Source of the DNA: an uncultured Chloroflexaceae bacterium
Lineage (GTDB): Bacteria > Chloroflexota > Chloroflexia > Chloroflexales > Chloroflexaceae
Reading direction: 5' to 3'
NCBI GenBank assembly: GCA_937141995.1
Contig: CAKZQX010000204.1
Coordinates: forward strand, 1-11,005
Length of the DNA: 11,005 bases
Shown here: in pieces, positions 1 to 5,622 of the stretch
Numbering within the stretch: the first letter of the stretch is position 1
Layout of the letters: every line of letters begins with the position of its first letter
Notes under the pieces: model-generated
Told to the model about the DNA's origin: nothing
Database searches by the model: none
The model's input: only the letters and a program-made list of their open reading frames with translations
Made by a program: the position numbers and the translations under genes

Positions 1-1
1 T

Positions 2-484
2 GTTGAAGATTCTGTTGAAGATCGTGCCCTGCTTGCGCCCGAGGTGCGCGTTGCCGATATTGTGCTGCCAAACCAGACCAATACCTTTGGTACGATGTTT
101 GGCGGTAACGCGCTGGCCTTGATGGACAAGGCCGCCGCGATTGCCGCCTGGCGTTTCTGTCGCCAGCCTGTTGTCACCGCTTCGACCGAGCATCTGGACT
201 TTCGCGCGCCGGTGCATCAGGGCGAAATCGTTGAAGCTATGGCCCGTGTGATCTATGTCGGACGGACATCGCTGGTCGTCCGCGTTCATGTCTATGGTGA
301 GCATCCGTTCCGGGGCGAGCGCCGCCTCTGCACCACCGGCTACTTTAGCATGGTCTCGATTGGCCCGGACAACCGGCCAATCGCCGTGCCGCACCTGTTG
401 CTCGATGACGAAGTCGCCCGCGAGGAGTGGCCGGTCGGCGAGAAGATCCACACCGCTATCCTGGAACGTCGATCTAGAAGGTAA
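2..484 (+). CDS. Acyl-CoA thioesterase, hotdog fold (5'-partial)
   Basis: A single-hotdog acyl-CoA hydrolase of the YciA/BACH type, expected to hydrolyse acyl-CoA thioesters in the cytoplasm. The family signature is clear: LPNQTNTFGTMFGG followed by ALMDKAAAIAA, which carry the conserved Asn and Asp associated with catalysis, then VVTASTEHLDF and the YVGRTSLVVRV strand. The frame is open to the window edge (VEDSVEDRALLAPE upstream), so the true start may lie outside. A GTG at 44 would give 146 residues starting just before the conserved block, but it has no convincing ribosome binding site. The C-terminal tail after about residue 120 (from GTG 44) is charged and variable. The stop is followed after 7 bases by the flavin reductase-like gene, so the two are probably co-transcribed. 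Substrate chain length cannot be read from sequence. Confidence 0.88.
   Translation, partial: VEDSVEDRALLAPEVRVADIVLPNQTNTFGTMFGGNALALMDKAAAIAAWRFCRQPVVTASTEHLDFRAPVHQGEIVEAMARVIYVGRTSLVVRVHVYGEHPFRGERRLCTTGYFSMVSIGPDNRPIAVPHLLLDDEVAREEWPVGEKIHTAILERRSRR
476..481 (+). promoter_or_regulatory. Ribosome binding site deciding the flavin reductase start
   Basis: AGAAGG lies inside the last codons of the thioesterase gene. It is 10 bases before GTG 492 and only 4 before the alternative TTG 486. The spacing favours GTG 492 and indicates coupled translation. Confidence 0.5.
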
Positions 485-491
485 CTTGTTT

Positions 492-962
492 GTGAGTATT
501 GATCCATTCCTCTTTCGGCAGGTTATGAGCCACTTCGCTGCGGGCGTCACTGTAGTGACCACGGCAGCGGAGGGCTACCTGTCGGGGATTACCGTCAGTT
601 CGTTTACTTCGCTCTCGCTGGAACCGACGCTGGTGTTGATCTGCATCGATCGGCGGGCGACCAGCCACGCGGCGATTGCGACCTCGGGTCTGTTCGCGGT
701 CAATATTCTGACCGAGGAGCAGGCGCATCTGTCGCAGCGCTTTGCCGCGCCCAATGTCGATCGGTTTATACCGGGCAGTTTCACCCTCTCCGAGCGCGGG
801 TTGCCCCTGCTGATGGACACGCTGGCGAGCCTGGAGTGCCGGGTGGTCAACGCTTTTCCCGGTGGCGATCATACCATCTATGTGGGTGAGGTTGTCGCGG
901 CGCACACCGCTAGCGGCCGTCCGTTGCTTTACTACCGCTCCGGATATCATCAACTTGGTTAA
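492..962 (+). CDS. Flavin reductase-like FMN-binding protein
   Basis: A 156-residue protein of the flavin reductase-like (HpaC/Flavin_Reduct) split-barrel family. Members bind FMN or FAD and typically reduce free flavin with NAD(P)H for a partner monooxygenase. Seen in order: the N-terminal helix FRQVMSHFAAGVTVVTT (residues 8-24), the flavin-phosphate segment GITVSSFTSLSLEPTLVLIC (32-51), the HTIYVGEV strand (127-134) and the C-terminal PLLYYRSGYHQL (144-155). The length is normal for the family. The reading frame stays open upstream inside the thioesterase gene, but homology begins only at about 492, where a GTG follows AGAAGG. No oxygenase partner is in the window, so the acceptor is unknown; a simple FMN-binding role is possible. 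The next gene starts 3 bases after the stop. Confidence 0.87.
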   Translation: MSIDPFLFRQVMSHFAAGVTVVTTAAEGYLSGITVSSFTSLSLEPTLVLICIDRRATSHAAIATSGLFAVNILTEEQAHLSQRFAAPNVDRFIPGSFTLSERGLPLLMDTLASLECRVVNAFPGGDHTIYVGEVVAAHTASGRPLLYYRSGYHQLG

Positions 963-965
963 CGC

Positions 966-1856
966 ATGATGCTGTACAGAATAATACGGCTGCGAAACCT
1001 GGTTTTTTCGGTGGTCTGGGTGTGTGTCGTTTGTCTGGGATCGGCAGGTTGTATACAGGAGTCGTCGCTGGACACCGGGCAGGTTGCGTCCATTCCAACC
1101 CTTATGCCCACCCATCCCATCACGCCGGTTGCTCCCACCGCGCCGTCGGCGTTTACCGGCGCCCACCCGTCCGACAGTGGCTGGATCAACGCCGGGACCG
1201 GCGTTGATGTACGCCGGTTGCGTCTGGCTCATGGCGAGCGGACGGCCCCCGTCAGCATTATCCGGCTGGACCCGGCGCTGACGCGGTTTCGCGTAGGCTA
1301 TGCGCCCGCCGAGCCGCGTCCCCTGGCAACCTGGCATGCCGAGGCCAATGCCCTGGCAACGATCAACGGGGGCTTCTTCGATGAGAACTACCAGAGCACC
1401 GCGTTGATCATCAGCGATGGGGTGGTCAGCGGCAGCAGTTATCAGGGGAGCGGGGGCATGTTCGCGGTGGACGCGGCAGGTAATGTCTCCCTGCGCTATC
1501 TGGCCGCGCAGCCCTACGACCCGAACGAGCCGCTGGTTGCGGCACTCCAGAGTTGGCCGATGTTGATCACAGACGGTACGCTGACCTACACCAGCGTGGA
1601 TGATGGGCAGCGCGCCCGGCGCAGTGTGGTCGCGCTGGATCAGGCGGGGCGCGTGCTGCTGATTGCCTGTTCCGGCAATGATTTTTCGCTACGCGGTCTG
1701 GCGGACTGGTTGCTCGCCGGCGATCTGGAGATCGACGCGGCGCTCAATCTTGATGGCGGCTCCTCCACCGGCCTCTACCTGGATAGTGCTGAAGAAGATC
1801 TACGCATCCCCGCCTTTGTACCCCTGCCGATTACGTTGATAGTGGTGCCGGGGTAA
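966..1856 (+). CDS. Lipoprotein with phosphodiester glycosidase (NAGPA/DUF2233) domain
   Basis: A 296-residue exported protein. Residues 1-28 form a signal peptide with basic residues (RIIRLR), a hydrophobic core and LGSAGC ending at Cys29. This resembles a lipobox, although Ser at -3 is not classical. A Pro/Thr-rich spacer follows (about 42-65), then the catalytic-type domain from about residue 80 to the end. The hallmark motifs of the NAGPA (uncovering-enzyme-like) family are present: INGGFF (133-138), MLITDG (199-204), RRSVVALD (218-225) and NLDGGSS (261-267). The family cleaves sugar-phosphodiester bonds; bacterial substrates are mostly unknown but are often cell-wall or exopolysaccharide related. 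It should act outside the membrane. ATG 966 and ATG 969 are both possible starts, neither with a strong ribosome binding site, so translation is probably coupled to the gene 3 bases upstream. Confidence 0.85.
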   Translation: MMLYRIIRLRNLVFSVVWVCVVCLGSAGCIQESSLDTGQVASIPTLMPTHPITPVAPTAPSAFTGAHPSDSGWINAGTGVDVRRLRLAHGERTAPVSIIRLDPALTRFRVGYAPAEPRPLATWHAEANALATINGGFFDENYQSTALIISDGVVSGSSYQGSGGMFAVDAAGNVSLRYLAAQPYDPNEPLVAALQSWPMLITDGTLTYTSVDDGQRARRSVVALDQAGRVLLIACSGNDFSLRGLADWLLAGDLEIDAALNLDGGSSTGLYLDSAEEDLRIPAFVPLPITLIVVPG

Positions 1857-1937
1857 GGGTTCGACATACAAAGTACAACTTGCTACACGTCCTTATGCTG
1901 AATGAACTCAATCCTTACCTTCCCGCCGCCGTCCTCC
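1857..1937. other. Convergent intergenic gap
   Basis: Eighty-one bases separate the stop of the plus-strand operon from the stop of the minus-strand fusion gene. A terminator would be expected here, but no strong GC-rich stem with a T-run on either strand was seen. The right part is pyrimidine-rich on the plus strand. Confidence 0.5.
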
Positions 1938-3614
1938 CTACACCATCCCCGCCACCAGCGCCGCCCCCACCCATCCGACAATCAGCAGCAATCCGAACTG
2001 CAGATGCAACTGCGCGGTCTGCCGGAGCACCGGCTGGAGTGCGCCCGGCTCCCGCGCGGCGGCGACAATGCGCACCAGACGCAACGCCGGCGGCAGCGTC
2101 GCAATGCTGATCAGTGTTAGCCAGGGCGCAATGCCCAGCAGCACCGTCACAATTAGCGAGAGGTAGGTGCCGCCGATCAGCAGGTAGTACTCGATATTTC
2201 CCCGCCCGCGCCCCAGCAGCGTCGCCAGCGTGTACTTTCCAACCTGGCGATCATGCTCCAGGTCGCGCAGGTTGTTTGCATGCAGGATGGCCGCCACCAG
2301 GCAGCCCACCGGCAGCGCGGCCAGCACCACCGCCAGGGGAACCGCCTGCGCCTGCACATAGTAGGAGCCGATCACAATCACTGGTCCCATAAAGATGAAA
2401 ACGGCCAGTTCCCCCAGGGCGTTGTAGGCCAGCGCAAACGGCCCGGCAGTGTAGAAAAACCCCACCAGCATGCCGAGCAGTCCCAGCCAGAGAATAAACA
2501 TCCCCGCGACACTGACCAGGTACAACCCGATAGCCGCGCCCAGTCCGAAGGCCACCAACCCGCCGCGCAGGATCTGCCGGGGTGTCAACTCGCCGCGCAG
2601 CAGTGCCGCGTTTGTGCCCGGTGCGTCGGGCCGGTCGGCTCCCCGCCGGTAGTCGTAGTAGTCGTTAACCAGGTTTGTACCCGCCTGGATTGCGCTCGCG
2701 CCCAGCAGGGTCAGGGCCAGCAGCCCCAGGTTGAGGTTGCTATCGTAGGCGGCAATACTGCCACCCAGCACCACCGGGATCACCGCTGCCGTGTAGCTCC
2801 AGGGACGCACGGCCCGCCACCAGAGCAGCAGTCGTCGGCGGATTGATCTCCCCGGCGGGCGCGCACCGGGGCGCTGCCAGGGCACCAGCAGCCGTTCCAA
2901 CTCGTCCAGCAGGACCGAGATCAGCCAGCCCACCAGCGCCACCGCCACAAGCCCGGCGATCATGCGGTCAATGGCGTACAACTCGTAGGAGCGCCAGATC
3001 AGCCAGCCGATGCCGCTGTCCGCGCCGACAAACTCCACACCAACAATCAATGTCAGCGCGAAGCCCATCCCGAGCTTGATGCTGTTCATAATCCCCGGCA
3101 GACTCGCGGGAAGCGCTACGGTCCAGAAGAGATCCCATGGTTTTGCGCCAAAGCTACGGGCCACCTCGAAGTGGCGGGCCTCCACCTGCAGCACACTGGC
3201 GGCCACGTTCAGCACAATCAGGAAGAAGATACTGATGGCGATAGTGACAATCTTGCTGCTCTCGCCCAGACCCAGCACGACAATGATCAGCGGCAGCAGC
3301 GCGATTTTGGGCACCGGGTAGATCGCGGCGGCGATGGGCTGAAACAGCGCCCGAAACGGCGGGCTGATGCCCATCAGCAGGCCCACCACGATGGCGGGAA
3401 CGCCCCCCAGCAGAAAGCCCAGACCAATCCGCATCAGGCTGACGCCCACCTCCTGCGCCAGTTGTCCGGTTGCCAGTAGTTCGCCCATGGTCACGAACAC
3501 GGTGGAGGGCGGCGGATAAAACACGCGGTTCAGCCAGCCGGCCTGCACCGCCAGTTCCCAGAGAGCCAGCAGCAGCAGCGGCGATACAAAAGAGAGCCAG
3601 CGATTTTTAGGCAT
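1938..3614 (-). CDS. ABC transporter permease fused to MenA-type prenyltransferase
   Basis: One continuous 558-residue frame holds two membrane proteins. Residues 1-245 are a complete SsuC/TauC/ThiX-like permease: several hydrophobic segments and the cytoplasmic EAA-type loop EVARSFGAKPWDLFWTVALP (150-169), which docks on the ATPase. A short basic, Pro-rich linker (246-261) leads to residues 262-558, a full UbiA-family domain closest to MenA (1,4-dihydroxy-2-naphthoate polyprenyltransferase). Its first aspartate motif is NLVNDYYDYRRGAD (314-327), GELAVFIFMGP is at 401-411, and the second motif is NNLRDLEHDRQVGKYTLA (447-464). All catalytic acidic residues are present, so both halves look functional. 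There is no ATG between Met218 and Met372, so a separately translated MenA would need a rare start. The gene is last in an ABC operon, 27 bases after the ATPase stop. By family, the C-terminal half would make demethylmenaquinone from DHNA and a polyprenyl diphosphate; the substrate of the permease half is unknown. Confidence 0.9.
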   Translation of the reverse strand: MPKNRWLSFVSPLLLLALWELAVQAGWLNRVFYPPPSTVFVTMGELLATGQLAQEVGVSLMRIGLGFLLGGVPAIVVGLLMGISPPFRALFQPIAAAIYPVPKIALLPLIIVVLGLGESSKIVTIAISIFFLIVLNVAASVLQVEARHFEVARSFGAKPWDLFWTVALPASLPGIMNSIKLGMGFALTLIVGVEFVGADSGIGWLIWRSYELYAIDRMIAGLVAVALVGWLISVLLDELERLLVPWQRPGARPPGRSIRRRLLLWWRAVRPWSYTAAVIPVVLGGSIAAYDSNLNLGLLALTLLGASAIQAGTNLVNDYYDYRRGADRPDAPGTNAALLRGELTPRQILRGGLVAFGLGAAIGLYLVSVAGMFILWLGLLGMLVGFFYTAGPFALAYNALGELAVFIFMGPVIVIGSYYVQAQAVPLAVVLAALPVGCLVAAILHANNLRDLEHDRQVGKYTLATLLGRGRGNIEYYLLIGGTYLSLIVTVLLGIAPWLTLISIATLPPALRLVRIVAAAREPGALQPVLRQTAQLHLQFGLLLIVGWVGAALVAGMV

Positions 3615-3641
3615 AGTCTATTTCCATACTTGAAATGCTCG

Positions 3642-4442
3642 TTACTCGGTTAGCTCCTCGGCCAGGCGCGCCCGCTCAACCTCATCGCGCAGCAGTTCCC
3701 AGATCTCGGCAAATAACTGACTAAAGCGCGGATCGCTGCGCAACGCAATGGCATCGCGCGGGCGCGCAAAGGGCACTGCTACTTCGTGCAGCAGACGACC
3801 CGGCCGCGCCGACATCAGGTAGATCCGATCTCCCAGCGTTAGCGCCTCCTCAATGCTGTGGGTCACAAACACCACCGTTTTGGCGTCACGTTCCCACTGG
3901 CGCAGCAGCACCTGTTGCAGGATCAGGCGGGTCTGGGCATCCAGCGCGCCGAAGGGCTCATCCATCAAGAGCACCTCCGGGTCGCAGGCGAAGGCGCGGG
4001 CCAGGCCCACCCGCTGCTGCATACCGCCGGACAACTGCGCCGGGTAGCTCTGCGCAAAGCGCTCCAGCCCGATCTCAGCAATCCAGTGTCGGGCCATCTC
4101 TGCCCGCTCCTGCCGGGACACGCCCTGGAGCCGCAGCCCATAGGCCACATTCTCGGCGACGGTCATCCAGGGGAAGACGCCCGACCCCTGGAAGACCATC
4201 GCCTTGACCGGGCGGGCCGAGTTGTCATGCTGGATGTGGGCACTACCGCCGGTCGCTTGCTCCAGTCCAGCCAGCACCCGTAGCAGCGTGGTCTTCCCGC
4301 AACCGCTCGGCCCGACAATGCAGACCAGTTCGCCCCGCGTCACGGTGAGCGTCACCCCACCCAGTGCTTCGACCGGTTCGGCACGCTTCCGTCCGGGATA
4401 GGTTACGTACAGGTTATCAATACTAATCTTTGGAGGTTTCAT
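3642..4442 (-). CDS. ABC transporter ATP-binding protein (SsuB/TauB/NrtD-like)
   Basis: The cytoplasmic ATPase of a nitrate/sulfonate/taurine-type importer, 266 residues. All catalytic motifs are intact (numbering from the alternative GTG 4445): Walker A GPSGCGKTT (45-53), Q-loop VFQGSGVFPW (84-93), signature LSGGMQQR (138-145), Walker B with catalytic glutamate LLMDEP (159-164), D-loop GALD (166-169) and switch histidine VTHSIEEAL (194-202). It should power the permease encoded 27 bases downstream and serve the binding lipoprotein encoded upstream. Start choice: GTG 4445 and ATG 4442 are consecutive codons; ATG is preferred. The only Shine-Dalgarno-like bases (GAGG on the coding strand) come from the heptamer repeat filling the gap to the upstream gene. 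Transport specificity cannot be told from the ATPase. Confidence 0.93.
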   Translation of the reverse strand: MKPPKISIDNLYVTYPGRKRAEPVEALGGVTLTVTRGELVCIVGPSGCGKTTLLRVLAGLEQATGGSAHIQHDNSARPVKAMVFQGSGVFPWMTVAENVAYGLRLQGVSRQERAEMARHWIAEIGLERFAQSYPAQLSGGMQQRVGLARAFACDPEVLLMDEPFGALDAQTRLILQQVLLRQWERDAKTVVFVTHSIEEALTLGDRIYLMSARPGRLLHEVAVPFARPRDAIALRSDPRFSQLFAEIWELLRDEVERARLAEELTE

Positions 4443-4483
4443 CACGTTTCACGCCTCACGTCTCACGCCCCACGTTTCACTCC
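4442..4483. repeat. Heptamer tandem repeat at an operon junction (6 units)
   Basis: Six consecutive 7-base units on the plus strand: TCACGTT, TCACGCC, TCACGTC, TCACGCC, CCACGTT, TCACTCC (consensus TCACGYY; GTGARRC on the coding strand). The array fills the whole gap between the binding-protein gene and the ATPase gene. The last unit supplies the TGA stop of the upstream gene and the first overlaps the start codon of the downstream gene. The GAGG-containing units may act as ribosome binding sites. Confidence 0.8.
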
Positions 4484-5499
4484 GCACTATCCAGTTCGGC
4501 GGCAACTTCGGTGGCAATCTCCGTATTGACAAACTGATTCACATCAAGCAGTTCATCATACTCGAGCGAGCCGCGCTCCATAAAGAATGCCTGCAGCGTC
4601 TCCAGATCATCAATCGGCACCTCGCCGTCGGGATCATACCCGGCAAGCGGGCTGCGCATAACAACGGCAGCGGGCACCTGGGTGTACTCCTCAATGATCT
4701 GCGCAATCTCCTCATTCATATAATCGCCCTGCAGATCGCGGCAGGCCCGCAGGTAGGCCCGCATAAACCCGTGTGCCGTCTCGGAGTTGGCTTCCATCCA
4801 GGAGGCATTTGTCAACACATAGGTCGCGGTAAAGCCGTTGATAAAATCCTCCGCCAGCACCTTCACCAGCCCCTGGTCTTCATTGATCGTCACCAGCGGT
4901 TCGGTAATAACGGCCGCATCCAGGGAGCCATTCGCCAGGGCTGCGGGCATGTCGGGGAAGCGCATCGCGGTCAGTTCGACATCCTCAATCGAGAGTCCCT
5001 CCTCCGCCAGCGCCTGCTCCACCCAGTACTCGATGGCCGCGCCGATGCCGTTAACGGCGACCCGCTTACCCGCCAGGTCCGCCGCGCTCTGGATATCGTC
5101 GCGGTCAGCGCCTGTCACCAGCGGAGTTGCCAGGGGGGGACTCTCGCTGTGCATCGGGGCGATGATTGTGAAATCAAGACCCTGCTCCAGGGCGTTAAAC
5201 ACTCCGGCATTGCCCCCGGCAAAAATCACTTCAAAGTTCCCGGCGGCCAGTTGGATCACGGCATCGTTGGTACTCTGAATCGCTGTTAGCTGAATCTCAA
5301 TATTTTCCTCGGCAAAGTAGCCCCGCTCGATGCCGACATAGAGTGGCGCAAAGATGATGATCGGGATGTAGCCCAGGCGGATCGTCTGAACTTCCTGACT
5401 TTCATTGTCGGCTGAAGGTGTCGTACTGCAGGCGGTCAACAGGGCCAGGATCAGGAGCAGCGCAACTGCCTGCCGCAGGCGGGTTATAGGTAATGGCAT
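4477..5499 (-). CDS. ABC transporter substrate-binding lipoprotein (SsuA/ThiY/NMT1-like)
   Basis: A 340-residue binding protein of the NMT1/SsuA/TauA/ThiY superfamily. Residues 1-23 form a signal peptide with basic RLRQ, a hydrophobic core and lipobox LTAC ending at Cys24, so it should be anchored on the outer face of the membrane. After a short Ser/Glu-rich tether, the mature domain starts with IRLGYIPIIIFAPLYVGIERGYFAEENI (40-67), typical of the family, followed by AAGNFEVIFAGGNAG (85-99), DLAGKRVAVNGIGA (141-154) and ANGSLDAAVITEP (189-201). It would capture the ligand and hand it to the fused permease. Ligands in this superfamily include nitrate, sulfonates, taurine, pyrimidine thiamine precursors and aromatic acids; none can be chosen here. 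The fusion partner of the permease makes a quinone precursor conceivable. Preceded by a purine-rich ribosome binding region (AAAGAGAA). Confidence 0.9.
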   Translation of the reverse strand: MPLPITRLRQAVALLLILALLTACSTTPSADNESQEVQTIRLGYIPIIIFAPLYVGIERGYFAEENIEIQLTAIQSTNDAVIQLAAGNFEVIFAGGNAGVFNALEQGLDFTIIAPMHSESPPLATPLVTGADRDDIQSAADLAGKRVAVNGIGAAIEYWVEQALAEEGLSIEDVELTAMRFPDMPAALANGSLDAAVITEPLVTINEDQGLVKVLAEDFINGFTATYVLTNASWMEANSETAHGFMRAYLRACRDLQGDYMNEEIAQIIEEYTQVPAAVVMRSPLAGYDPDGEVPIDDLETLQAFFMERGSLEYDELLDVNQFVNTEIATEVAAELDSAE

Positions 5500-5544
5500 G
5501 TTGTTTCTCTTTCTCTCTCAAAAAAGTGAAGAGGTACGCCCTAA

Positions 5545-5569
5545 GCGATCAAACGTCCGGTCTGATCGC
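5545..5569. promoter_or_regulatory. Candidate operator dyad before the ABC operon
   Basis: Perfect 7-bp inverted repeat GCGATCA (5545-5551) and TGATCGC (5563-5569) with an 11-base spacer. It lies just downstream of the predicted minus-strand -10 box, around the expected transcription start, where a repressor would act. No T-run follows closely, so it is not a standard terminator. Confidence 0.4.
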
Positions 5570-5572
5570 ATA

Positions 5573-5601
5573 CTCATAGTGGCCCGCGTAAGCCCTGTAA
5601 A
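5573..5601 (-). promoter_or_regulatory. Candidate sigma-70-type promoter for the ABC operon
   Basis: On the minus strand, TTTACA (5601-5596) is followed after exactly 17 bases by TATGAG (5578-5573). The first matches 5 of 6 consensus -35 bases and the second 4 of 6 consensus -10 bases. It sits in the 123-base gap between the HPr-EI stop and the binding-protein start and would allow the transporter to be expressed separately from the glycerol/PTS genes. Confidence 0.4.
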
Positions 5602-5622
5602 AAGAGAGGTCTGTAACTGAGG

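Noticed and set aside
255..491. N-terminal extension of the flavin reductase frame into the thioesterase gene
   Set aside because: The sequence there is a frame-shifted reading of the thioesterase; family homology begins at about 492.
474..1337. Long minus-strand open frame (287 codons) opposite the flavin reductase and glycosidase genes
   Set aside because: It is antisense to two genes with clear family motifs, is rich in Arg, Gly and Gln with no recognisable domain, and reflects GC-rich codon bias on the opposite strand.
1938..2829. MenA as a separate gene
   Set aside because: There is no stop between the permease and MenA halves and no ATG near the junction; a GTG or TTG restart cannot be excluded but has no well-placed ribosome binding site.
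2253..2846. Plus-strand open frame (197 codons) opposite the MenA domain
   Set aside because: The protein is Gln/His/Pro-rich without a domain; the opposite strand encodes conserved MenA motifs.
5500..5622. Thiamine (TPP) riboswitch before the ThiY-like binding protein
   Set aside because: The conserved CTGAGA-type and ACCTGA-type elements of that class are not found on the minus strand of this gap.
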